Under the pieces are notes generated by a model. It was not told the origin of the DNA. It worked only from the letters and a program-made list of their open reading frames with translations, and ran no database searches. From NCBI RefSeq assembly GCF_001718695.1, contig NZ_CP013420.1, positions 1,364,001-1,428,000 on the forward strand: DNA of 64,000 bases, in the 5' to 3' direction. Position 1 is the stretch's first letter; each line of letters starts with the position of its first letter. The position numbers and the translations under genes are program-made. Source of the DNA: Burkholderia ubonensis. GTDB lineage: Bacteria > Pseudomonadota > Gammaproteobacteria > Burkholderiales > Burkholderiaceae. Positions 1 to 7,583 of the stretch are shown here, one piece after another.

Positions 1-25
1 TCGTCGTCAGCCATTCCGACCATCG

Positions 26-2317
26 ATGCGCTACTCCGTCGAAATCAGAAAGTTTCTTTACAGCCAGTATTTTTTCGGCGGCCTGCGCATCGCGATCGGC
101 GTATCGCTGCCGGCCGTGCTGTGCCTGATCGTGTTCAACAACCGCGAGATCGGCTTCACGATCTCGACCGGCGCGCTCGGCGCCTGCGTCGTCGACATGC
201 CGGGCCCGCTCAAGCACAAGCACAACGAAATGCTCGCGTGCAGCGTGATCGGCTTTCTCGCCGCGCTCGCGACGGGCCTCGCGACGCCCAACATCTTCGC
301 GCTGTGGCTGACGATCGTGCCACTCACGTTCGTGCTGTCGCTGATCGTCGTGTACGGCAACCGCTGGCCGCAGATCAGCTTCGCGACGCTGTTCATGATG
401 GTGATGACGCTCGAGGAGAAGCTCACGCCGCTGCAGGCGTTCGTCAACGCGGGCTGGATTCTCGCGGGCGGCCTCTGGTACACGTACTGGGCCACCGTCG
501 TGTCGAGCTGGCAGGCGCGCCGGATCGAGCAGCAGGCGCTCGCCGAGAGCCTGTTCGCGTGCGCCGACTACCTGCTCGCGCGCGCCGCGTTCTACGACCT
601 CGACGCCGATCTCGACGAGTGCTATCGCAACCTGGTCGCGAAGCAGATCACCGCGGTCGAGACGCAGGAAACCGCGCGCGACATCGTGCTGCGCAACCTG
701 CCGAAGCTGCGGCGCGGCAAGCTCGACCCGGGCCGCGTGACGATGTACAACCTGTTCATCAACAGCGTCGACCTGCACGAGCTGTTCGTCGGCGCGCACA
801 CCGACTACCCGCTCGTGCGCAACACGTTCGGCGGCTCGGACCTGATCATCTTCTACCGCGACCTGATCCGCAAGGCGGCCATCGACCTCGAGCAGATCGG
901 CCTCGCCGTGCTCGAGAACCGCGCGCCGCATTCGCGGATCAGCGTGAAGGCCGAACTGCGCGCGATCGAGTACGAGATCGAGCTGATGCGCAAGAAGAAC
1001 TTCCCGACCACCAACGCGGAAGCGTACGCGGCGGTGCTCGCAACGTTCCGGCGCATCTGGAGCGCGACGCGCCTGATCGACCGGATGCGCCGCAACCTGT
1101 CGGGCCGCGCCGATCCGCAGCAGACCGAACTGCGGATCGACAAGGCGCTCACGCGCTTCCTGCAGCGCCGCAGCGTGTCGCCGCTGCTGATCTTCTCGAA
1201 CCTGAACATGCGCTCGCCGAGCTTCCGCCATGCGCTGCGCGTGACGATCGCGGTCGCGGTCGGCTTCTGGCTCGGACGGCTCCTGCCGCTCACCAACGCA
1301 TACTGGATCGTGATGACGACCATCATCATCCTGAAGCCCGGCTACTCGCTGACCAAGCAGCGCAACACGGCGCGTATCGTCGGCACGCTGATCGGCTGCG
1401 CGGCGAGCGTCGCGCTGATCTACACGGTCAAGGATGCGCACCTGCTGATCGCGATCATGTTCGGCTCGATGGTGATGAGCTACAGCCTGCTGCTGTTCAA
1501 CTACGCGGCGAGCGTCGTGTTCACGTCGGCATACGTGCTGCTGATGTTCCATCTGCTCGCGCCGGGCAACATGGCGATCATCGGCGAGCGCGCGATCGAC
1601 ACCGTGGTCGGCTGCATGATCGCGATCGCCGCGAGCCGGCTGTTCCCGTACTGGGAATACCGGCTGATGGGCAAGCAGGTCGCCGACATGCTGACGGCCA
1701 CCCGCAAGTACTTCCAGGCCGCGTGGCGCGCCGGGCGCGGCACGTCCGCGCCGGCGGTGCCGACCGCCGACGGCGCGGCCGTCGTGCCGGTCGTCGCCGC
1801 GGCGGTCGAGACGCCGGCCGCCGGCCTCGACGACGATTATCCGTACCGCCTCGCCCGCAAGAACGTGCACATCGCGTTCGCGAACCTCGGCCAGGCGTTC
1901 CAGCGGATGATGATCGAGCCGAAGGCGCACCAGCGCTTCGTGCCGGAGCTGAACGACCTGCTCGTGCAGACGCACGTGCTCGGCGCGCAGATCACGGCCG
2001 CCGCGCCGCTGATTCGCAGCGCATGCTCAGCCGACGGGCAGCGCGTTCACGACGACGCGCTGCATCGCGGCCTGTCCGCCGTGCTCGACAACCTCGAAAA
2101 GGCGGAAGCCGGCGAGCCGCCGCCGGCCGACCATCTCGATACGACCAGACAGATCACGCGCGCGCTCGACGAAATGGTCGTGTCGGCGGAAAAATCGGAC
2201 GCCGTGGGCGCCGACCTCACGCACGACCTGAAGGTGCTCGCGCACCAGTGCAAGCAGATGCTCGCGTCGTCGCTGCTGATCCGCAAGGATGCGAGCGTCA
2301 TCCGCCTGCCGGCGTGA
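26..2317 (+). CDS. FUSC family membrane protein (aromatic acid / fusaric acid resistance type)
   Basis: A 763-residue inner-membrane protein of the FUSC/YccS superfamily, whose members are linked to efflux of aromatic acids and other toxic organic acids. It has the usual two-part plan: a hydrophobic N-terminal block of several helices (about residues 15-165), a long soluble region, and a second hydrophobic block (about 398-545) that begins with FRHALRVTIAVAVGFWLG, typical of the FUSC core. A soluble C-terminal domain of about 200 residues follows. The ATG at 26 has no clear ribosome binding site in the 25 visible bases, so an earlier start outside the window cannot be excluded. No periplasmic adaptor or small DUF1656 partner lies downstream, unlike AaeAB-type operons. 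The substrate cannot be told from sequence. Confidence 0.85.
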   Translation: MRYSVEIRKFLYSQYFFGGLRIAIGVSLPAVLCLIVFNNREIGFTISTGALGACVVDMPGPLKHKHNEMLACSVIGFLAALATGLATPNIFALWLTIVPLTFVLSLIVVYGNRWPQISFATLFMMVMTLEEKLTPLQAFVNAGWILAGGLWYTYWATVVSSWQARRIEQQALAESLFACADYLLARAAFYDLDADLDECYRNLVAKQITAVETQETARDIVLRNLPKLRRGKLDPGRVTMYNLFINSVDLHELFVGAHTDYPLVRNTFGGSDLIIFYRDLIRKAAIDLEQIGLAVLENRAPHSRISVKAELRAIEYEIELMRKKNFPTTNAEAYAAVLATFRRIWSATRLIDRMRRNLSGRADPQQTELRIDKALTRFLQRRSVSPLLIFSNLNMRSPSFRHALRVTIAVAVGFWLGRLLPLTNAYWIVMTTIIILKPGYSLTKQRNTARIVGTLIGCAASVALIYTVKDAHLLIAIMFGSMVMSYSLLLFNYAASVVFTSAYVLLMFHLLAPGNMAIIGERAIDTVVGCMIAIAASRLFPYWEYRLMGKQVADMLTATRKYFQAAWRAGRGTSAPAVPTADGAAVVPVVAAAVETPAAGLDDDYPYRLARKNVHIAFANLGQAFQRMMIEPKAHQRFVPELNDLLVQTHVLGAQITAAAPLIRSACSADGQRVHDDALHRGLSAVLDNLEKAEAGEPPPADHLDTTRQITRALDEMVVSAEKSDAVGADLTHDLKVLAHQCKQMLASSLLIRKDASVIRLPA

Positions 2318-2629
2318 CTAAGCGGGTGCGCAATGGTTCGACCGGCCGATCTTCCCGGCCGCGCGTGCCTCGTGACGCGTGATTCCGCGCGCGATCAACA
2401 CGGTGCGTGAGCGCATTCTGCTGTTCCACGTGTTGCCGATGCCGTGCTGATGTCGATCGGCCGGTGGACCGGCGTGGGCAGCGACGGCAGCCTTCGGAGG
2501 CGAGCGCAGGCTTCGGCGGCCGCGTCGGTCCCGACGCAACAGAGCGCGTCGTCACGCCTCACGCCTCTTAGGCGCACATCGCTCCCGCCCCGTAGAGCAC
2601 GCGCCTGCGGCTGCGCGCCCGCGCCGACG
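2318..2629. other. Intergenic gap, no gene recognised
   Basis: About 310 bases between the FUSC gene and the convergent small membrane-peptide gene. Open frames here overlap on several strands and none has a recognisable motif or ribosome binding site. I see no clear terminator with a T run. Confidence 0.5.
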
Positions 2630-2791
2630 TCAGTGCGACGCGGCGCTCGCGGCCTCGGCCGGGTGGGCTTCGTCGTACGCGTGCTTCTGCGAGATCGCGT
2701 TGTACATGATCGTCCCGATCACCAGGAGTACGGCCACGACGATCAGGATGCTCACGTTGCGGACTGGGTTCTTCTTGCGCTGATCGTTCAT
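2630..2791 (-). CDS. Small single-span membrane protein (53 aa)
   Basis: A 53-residue frame on the minus strand from ATG at 2791 to TGA at 2630. It starts with a basic, soluble N-terminus (MNDQRKKNPVRN), then one strongly hydrophobic helix at about residues 13-30 (VSILIVVAVLLVIGTIMY), then a polar tail rich in Ala and Glu. The plan basic end, single helix, short tail is that of small inner-membrane proteins with the N-terminus inside. It stands alone, with a gap on both sides. The hydrophobic pattern and clean codon usage make it more likely real than chance, but I recognise no family and assign no function. Confidence 0.6.
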   Translation of the reverse strand: MNDQRKKNPVRNVSILIVVAVLLVIGTIMYNAISQKHAYDEAHPAEAASAASH

Positions 2792-2981
2792 GGCCGGTGC
2801 GGCTCCGTCGAATTCGTCGAAGCGGGCATTCTACGCGCTTGCGCCCGTTACGACGCGCCGGGTTGCGCCGTCGCACTGCGCCCCTGGTTTTCCGTCGAAC
2901 ATCGTTTCCGTGCGCGGGCGCGCGCCGCTGACGGGCAGGCAACACGCCGCACAGCGCCGACCGATGTGCGCGCGCACCGCG

Positions 2982-3452
2982 TTACGCCGGTTCGGACACG
3001 TCGCGCACCGGCAGCGCGGTCGAGTACTTGATCTGCTCCATCGCGAACGACGAGCTGACGTCGAACAGCGGCACCGAACGGATCAGCTGCTTGTAGACGC
3101 GGTCGTAGTCGTCGATGTCGGCCACCACGACGCGCAGCAGGTAATCGGTCTCGCCGCTCATCCGGTAGACCTCGACGACCTCCGGCATGTCGCGCACCAC
3201 CTGCGTGAAGCGCTGCGCCCATTCCTCGGTATGCTGGTTCGTGCGCACCGCGACGAACACCGTCGTGCCGACCCCCAGCTTGCGCGGATCGCACAGCGCG
3301 ACCTGCGCGCGGATCGCGCCGGTTTCCTTGAGCCGCTGCACGCGCTTCCAGCACGGCGTCTGCGACAGGTTCACGCGCTGCGCAAGCTCCGCGATCGGCA
3401 GCGTGGCGTCCGTCTGCAACAGCTCCAGCAGCTTGCGATCGATGGCATCCAT
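2982..3452 (-). CDS. Lrp/AsnC family transcriptional regulator
   Basis: A 156-residue Lrp/AsnC regulator, full length for the family. The N-terminal winged helix-turn-helix covers about residues 1-60 (MDAIDRKLLELLQTDATLPI, then LAQRVNLSQTPCWKRVQRL as recognition region). The C-terminal RAM domain covers about 70-150 and contains the typical GETDYLLRVVVADIDDYDRV segment, the ligand-binding and oligomerisation part. The start at 3452 is chosen because homology begins at MDAIDRKLL; an in-frame extension to 3569 carries no domain. A palindrome overlaps the -10 element just upstream, suggesting autoregulation. No amino acid transporter or enzyme is directly adjacent, so the effector is unknown. 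Confidence 0.9.
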   Translation of the reverse strand: MDAIDRKLLELLQTDATLPIAELAQRVNLSQTPCWKRVQRLKETGAIRAQVALCDPRKLGVGTTVFVAVRTNQHTEEWAQRFTQVVRDMPEVVEVYRMSGETDYLLRVVVADIDDYDRVYKQLIRSVPLFDVSSSFAMEQIKYSTALPVRDVSEPA

Positions 3453-3470
3453 TTCCCCGGTTCCTCGTGT

Positions 3471-3510
3471 ATAGAAATTTATTCTATGCATCCAGCATAA
3501 CGGGGAACAA
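3471..3510 (-). promoter_or_regulatory. Promoter and palindromic operator of the Lrp/AsnC gene
   Basis: Read on the minus strand, a -35-like TTGTTC (3505-3510), an 18-base spacer and a -10 TAGAAT (3481-3486; five of six consensus bases) lie about 30 bases upstream of the ATG at 3452. The -10 is inside a perfect palindrome ATAGAA-ATTTA-TTCTAT (3471-3487). Lrp/AsnC proteins commonly bind such AT-rich dyads in their own promoters, so this is a plausible autoregulatory site. The elements are seen; the function is inferred. Confidence 0.55.
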
Positions 3511-3619
3511 TATGGAAAGCACTCGCTGCCGTCGACCGGGATAAATACCAATCCGCGCGCATCCGACACCGCCTCACCCCCGGTTCGGGCGCGGGCGGCG
3601 CCGAGTTACGCCGCCCGTC

Positions 3620-3661
3620 AAACGAAACAGGCGACTTCACCCGTTCGGGTGAAATCGCCTG
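3620..3661 (-). terminator. Terminator hairpin downstream of the NAD(P)-binding protein gene
   Basis: A hairpin with stem cagg-cga-c-ttc-accc / gggt-gaa-a-tcg-cctg (3628-3661), one mismatch and a 4-base loop. On the minus strand it is followed by TTTCGTTT, a weak T tract, fitting termination after the gene that ends at 3716. Confidence 0.6.
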
Positions 3662-3715
3662 AAGTCACGACAACGGCGGCCGCCGCGCATGGACGGCGCG
3701 GCGGCGCGGCAGCGG

Positions 3716-4357
3716 TCAATACGCGACGGTCGCGATCTCGCGCACGAAGCTGCCCTGCTCGAGCGCGTCGACGAACGCGATCGCGTAGTCTTCGGCCGAA
3801 ATCCTGCTGTCGCCGTTCGCGTCGACGATCAGCTTGCCGACGCCGGTGCGGAACGTGCCCGTGCGCTCGCCCGGGGCGATCAGCGCGGCCGGCGCGAAGA
3901 ACGTCCAGTCGAGATCGCCGACGCTGCGCAGGTACGTGAGCGCATCGCGGTGCGCGAGCGCGACCGCCTTGTACGCGTCCGGGAAGCCTTCGGCGTCGAC
4001 GAGCTGCTTGCCCGGCGCGACTTCGAGCGAGCCCGCGCCGCCCACCACGACGAGCCGCTTCAGGCCGGCCTGGCGCACGCCGGCGACGAGCGCCTCGGTG
4101 GCCGCGACCACCTTCGCCGGATCGTCCTGCTTCGGGCCGTACGCGCTCGCGACGACGTCGTGGCCCGGCAGCGCGGCCGCGATGCTCGCCGGGTCGAACA
4201 GGTCGGCGGCCTTCGCGGTGATGCCGTCGCTGCCCGCGCCCGGCGTGCGCGACAGCGCCGTCACGCGGTGCCCGCGCCGCGCGGCTTCCGCGGCGATGCG
4301 CGAGCCGATCGTGCCGGTTGCGCCGAACAGGGCGATGTTCAAGGTACGTTGCGTCAT
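3716..4357 (-). CDS. NAD(P)-binding Rossmann protein, NmrA/SDR-like
   Basis: A 213-residue atypical short-chain dehydrogenase/NAD(P)H-binding protein. The N-terminal nucleotide-binding loop is ALFGATGTIGSRIAAEA (residues 9-25), followed by an arginine after the second strand (ALSRTPG) that often selects NADPH. The catalytic Tyr-x3-Lys of classical SDRs is not evident, so it may sense redox state or reduce small quinones, as relatives such as YwnB and YtfG are thought to do. The start at 4357 has a GGAG ribosome binding site. It follows an Rrf2 regulator gene but is separated from it by an intrinsic terminator, and has its own copy of the operator found at the regulator promoter. It is therefore probably the regulator's target. 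Confidence 0.85.
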   Translation of the reverse strand: MTQRTLNIALFGATGTIGSRIAAEAARRGHRVTALSRTPGAGSDGITAKAADLFDPASIAAALPGHDVVASAYGPKQDDPAKVVAATEALVAGVRQAGLKRLVVVGGAGSLEVAPGKQLVDAEGFPDAYKAVALAHRDALTYLRSVGDLDWTFFAPAALIAPGERTGTFRTGVGKLIVDANGDSRISAEDYAIAFVDALEQGSFVREIATVAY

Positions 4358-4378
4358 GTCGATTCTCCAGAAATAAAA

Positions 4379-4395
4379 GTAACTACAGCGATTAC
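4379..4395. promoter_or_regulatory. GTAA-N9-TTAC operator upstream of the NAD(P)-binding protein gene
   Basis: The 17-base sequence GTAACTACAGCGATTAC sits 22 bases before the start codon at 4357. The same pattern with the same spacing occurs once more at 4979-4995 in the promoter of the adjacent Rrf2 gene. The pair suggests that one Rrf2 protein controls both genes. Confidence 0.7.
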
Positions 4396-4406
4396 ATATA
4401 AGGCCG

Positions 4407-4430
4407 AAAAAAAACGGAGCGAACTCCGTT
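4407..4430 (-). terminator. Intrinsic terminator of the Rrf2 gene
   Basis: On the minus strand AACGGAG-TTCG-CTCCGTT is followed by eight T residues (A run at 4407-4414 on the plus strand). This is a compact hairpin with a UUCG tetraloop. It ends the regulator transcript before the next gene, so the two genes are separate transcription units. Confidence 0.85.
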
Positions 4431-4488
4431 GCGCAAACCACCGCGCGGTCCACTAGGCGCCGCCCCAGCGCCTTCACCAGCCGGCGCC

Positions 4489-4929
<441 letters not shown>

Positions 4930-4978
4930 TCGTCACTCGCTCAACGACGCCGGCCCGAACCGCGACCGGCGACAATGT

Positions 4979-5013
4979 GTAACCACTATAATTACATTTG
5001 ACGACTTGTGCAA
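4979..5013 (-). promoter_or_regulatory. Rrf2 gene promoter with GTAA-N9-TTAC operator over the -10
   Basis: On the minus strand the promoter reads TTGCAC (5008-5013), exactly 17 bases, then TATAGT (4985-4990; five of six consensus bases). The operator GTAATTATAGTGGTTAC (4979-4995 on the plus strand as GTAACCACTATAATTAC) covers the -10 hexamer, so binding would block RNA polymerase. The second copy is at 4379-4395. Confidence 0.75.
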
Positions 5014-5021
5014 GCGCACCG

Positions 5022-5450
5022 TCACTGGCCGCTGGCAGGCTTTGCGCCGGCCGCGTTCTGCTGGCTCCACTGCTGGAGCTTCTTGCCGGCCTCGGCCATC
5101 TTCGCGCCGGCTTCGGACGCGGCGTGCGCGACGACCGCGGACGCCGCCGCGTCGATCTGCGCCTGCGCGGCGGACGCGAGGCCGCTCGCGGAAAGCGGCG
5201 GCACGGCGGACGCCGCGGACGCGATGCCGGCCTTCGCGGCATTGAGCTGCTGGCTCACGGTGCTCGCTACCTGGTCGAGCGCCTGGGCCGCGTGGTTCGC
5301 GGCATCGGCGGCCGCGCTCGCAGCCGTATCGGGTTGGTTCGCCGGCGCACCGGACTTCTCGCAGCCCGCGAGCAACAGCACCGTAGCAGCGGCCGCAGCC
5401 GCCAGCATCGCGCCGGGCGCGCGTCGCGCCGGCCATGTCTTCATCTTCAT
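5022..5450 (-). CDS. Ala-rich lipoprotein
   Basis: A 142-residue putative lipoprotein. The start at 5450 (MKMKTWPARR) gives a basic N-terminus, a hydrophobic stretch of alanines and leucines and a lipobox LLAGC, with lipidation predicted on the cysteine at about residue 30. The mature protein is dominated by Ala, Gln and Ser with heptad-like spacing (for example AAQALDQVASTVSQQLNAAK), suggesting an extended helical or coiled-coil form. Longer in-frame starts to 5528 would bury the signal peptide and are less likely. No domain is recognised. It is divergent from the small membrane protein at 5642. Confidence 0.7.
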   Translation of the reverse strand: MKMKTWPARRAPGAMLAAAAAATVLLLAGCEKSGAPANQPDTAASAAADAANHAAQALDQVASTVSQQLNAAKAGIASAASAVPPLSASGLASAAQAQIDAAASAVVAHAASEAGAKMAEAGKKLQQWSQQNAAGAKPASGQ

Positions 5451-5641
5451 CAGCAATCTCCGGCCATGCAGGTACGGCCTGGTTGGTTGGACCGGTGTCG
5501 ATGATACCGCCTGTGTCACCGCGGCCATGAAGCGTCGCGATCGAACACGCGGTGCAATTTCGAATTCGTCTGATTCAAGCGCCCGCGCAACGCTACTAAA
5601 GTCGGCAGGCCTACAACCGTTTCGCTCGCTTCCCGCTCCCC

Positions 5642-5977
5642 ATGGCTTTTCTCATCGACTGGTTCATCGCGCTGGCCGCGGCACTCGCCACCAGCCTGTT
5701 CGTGTGTCTTCGCGCGCCAGCCGCGCGGCGCTTTCGCGACGACGGCCGCGCGCGCCGCTTCGAATCCGCGCGCCTGCTCGCCCAGGCAGTGATCGGCTTC
5801 TGGACGGCGGCGCTGATCGTCGTGCAGGGCATTCTCGGCCCCGACGGCCACGGACAATCGGTCACCGGCTTCGCCTCGCTGGCAATCGCCGCGCTCGGGC
5901 TCGCGGCCGTCGCGGCGTACTGGTCCGCCTGCGCCGTGCGGCTGCGCCGCCCGCGCCACATGTTCACGCGCCACTGA
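5642..5977 (+). CDS. Small membrane protein of unknown function
   Basis: A 111-residue frame with two or three hydrophobic segments: about residues 3-22 (LIDWFIALAAALATSLFVCL), 46-64 and 74-92, with basic loops between and a basic C-terminus. I do not recognise a family. The start lacks a strong ribosome binding site. It lies just upstream of the ammonium transporter, but a separate sigma-54-type promoter sits between them, so co-transcription is not required. It is not a GlnK-type PII protein, which is the usual neighbour of an amt gene. Confidence 0.55.
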   Translation: MAFLIDWFIALAAALATSLFVCLRAPAARRFRDDGRARRFESARLLAQAVIGFWTAALIVVQGILGPDGHGQSVTGFASLAIAALGLAAVAAYWSACAVRLRRPRHMFTRH

Positions 5978-6179
5978 CGCACCAGACCGGCGCATCGCAC
6001 CGCACCACCACGCGCCACACGCGCCAGCACGCGCACCAGTTGCGCACACTCCGCACCGCACGCGTGCGTTTTCTGCCGAAATGACGCCGTCGGCAGCTCG
6101 CCCCGTTTTCGTGCAACCCTCACCCGAAAGCCGCGCCGCACGGCACTTCGCACCAACTACACGCACTCACTCACCAACT

Positions 6180-6195
6180 TGGCTCGAAATTTGCA
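6180..6195 (+). promoter_or_regulatory. Sigma-54 (RpoN) promoter of the ammonium transporter gene
   Basis: TGGCTCG-AAAT-TTGCA matches the -24/-12 consensus TGGCACG-N4-TTGCA at every position except one. GG (6181-6182) and GC (6193-6194) have the required 12-base phase. It lies 36 bases before the ATG at 6231. Sigma-54 and NtrC control of ammonium transporters under nitrogen limitation is well established. I did not find a convincing NtrC site upstream. Confidence 0.7.
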
Positions 6196-6230
6196 TTCCT
6201 TGCCCATTTTTTGCGCAAGGATGTAACGGC

Positions 6231-7424
6231 ATGGATGGTCTGAAATCCAGCGTCGACACGTTGTTCCTGTTGATCGGCGCCGTCATGGTGCTCGCGATGC
6301 ACGCGGGCTTCGCGTTCCTCGAACTGGGCACTGTGCGCAAGAAGAACCAGGTCAACGCGCTCGTGAAGATCCTGGTCGATTTCTCGGTGTCGACCATCGC
6401 GTACTTCTTCATCGGCTATACGATCGCGTACGGCGTCGAATTCTTCGACGACATCGGCACGCTGTCGCAGCACAGCGGCTATGCGCTCGTGCGCTTCTTC
6501 TTCCTGCTGACGTTCGCCGCGGCGATTCCGGCGATCATCTCCGGCGGCATCGCCGAACGCGCGAAATTCAACCCGCAGCTCGTGGCGACGCTGATCATCG
6601 TCGGCTTCGTCTATCCGTTCTTCGAAGGCATCGCGTGGAACGAGCGCTTCGGCGTCCAGGCGTGGCTCGTGCAAGCGTTCGGCGCGCCGTTCCACGATTT
6701 CGCGGGTTCGGTCGTCGTGCACGCGTTCGGCGGCTGGGTCGCGCTGCCCGCCGTGCTGCTGCTCGGCGCGCGCCACGGCCGCTACGGCAACGACGGCCGG
6801 ATCGCCGCGCATCCGCCGTCGAACATCCCGTTCCTCGCGCTCGGCGCCTGGGTGCTCGCGGTCGGCTGGTTCGGCTTCAACGTGATGAGCGCGCAGACGC
6901 TCGACAAGGTGAGCGGCCTCGTCGCGCTGAACTCGCTGATGGCGATGGTCGGCGGCACGCTCGCCGCATGGATGGCCGGCCGCAACGATCCGGGCTTCAC
7001 GTACAACGGCCCGCTCGCGGGGCTCGTCGCGGTCTGCGCGGGGTCCGACGTGATGCACCCGATCGGCGCGCTCGCGACCGGCGCCGCGGCCGGCGCGCTG
7101 TTCGTCGCGATGTTCACCCGCGTGCAGAACAAATGGCGCATCGACGACGTGCTCGGCGTGTGGCCGCTGCACGGGATGTGCGGCGCGCTCGGCGGCATCG
7201 CGGCCGGCGTGTTCGGGCTGCCCGCGCTCGGCGGCCTCGGCGGCGTCGCGCTCGGCTCGCAGGTCGTCGGCACGCTCGGCGGCATCGCGATCGCGCTCGC
7301 CGGCGGCACGCTCGTCTACGGCGCGCTGAAGGCGAGCGTCGGCCTGCGCCTCGACCGCGAGGCGGAATTCGACGGCGCGGACCTGTCGATCCACCGCATT
7401 TCGGCGACGCCCGAACGCGATTGA
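6231..7424 (+). CDS. amt: Ammonium transporter (Amt family)
   Basis: A 397-residue polytopic membrane protein of the Amt/Mep/Rh family with about 11 helices. Family marks in order: AFLELGTVRKKNQVN near residue 25, TFAAAIPAIISGGIAERAKF (the phenylalanine gate helix), the first pore histidine in DFAGSVVVHAFGG, GWFGFNVMSA, and the second pore histidine in WPLHGMCGALGG. The start at 6231 is chosen because homology begins at MDGLKSSVD; the in-frame extension to 6081 is not membrane-like and would include the sigma-54 promoter. It lacks the cleaved signal peptide of E. coli AmtB and belongs to the shorter group. No glnK lies next to it. Expected to import ammonium when nitrogen is scarce. Confidence 0.9.
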   Translation: MDGLKSSVDTLFLLIGAVMVLAMHAGFAFLELGTVRKKNQVNALVKILVDFSVSTIAYFFIGYTIAYGVEFFDDIGTLSQHSGYALVRFFFLLTFAAAIPAIISGGIAERAKFNPQLVATLIIVGFVYPFFEGIAWNERFGVQAWLVQAFGAPFHDFAGSVVVHAFGGWVALPAVLLLGARHGRYGNDGRIAAHPPSNIPFLALGAWVLAVGWFGFNVMSAQTLDKVSGLVALNSLMAMVGGTLAAWMAGRNDPGFTYNGPLAGLVAVCAGSDVMHPIGALATGAAAGALFVAMFTRVQNKWRIDDVLGVWPLHGMCGALGGIAAGVFGLPALGGLGGVALGSQVVGTLGGIAIALAGGTLVYGALKASVGLRLDREAEFDGADLSIHRISATPERD

Positions 7425-7583
7425 AATTCGAGCGAACGCTCGACCACCCTACAACTTCGATTCAAAAAACTTTCATCTGGCGTCCCTACACTTCTGTCCA
7501 GTTTTCAATTCGCCTTCGCCCGGCTTGCGATCGCAAGCAACGCGAAGGCGACGACGCTTCCAACAACCGAAACTGGACACCAC

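Noticed and set aside
5978..6230. N-terminal extension of the ammonium transporter from 6081
   Set aside because: It would contain the sigma-54 promoter and encode a hydrophilic stretch atypical for Amt proteins.
7425..7583. Pho box upstream of phoX
   Set aside because: CTTTCAT and CTGTCCA occur but not as two 7-base repeats with the required spacing.
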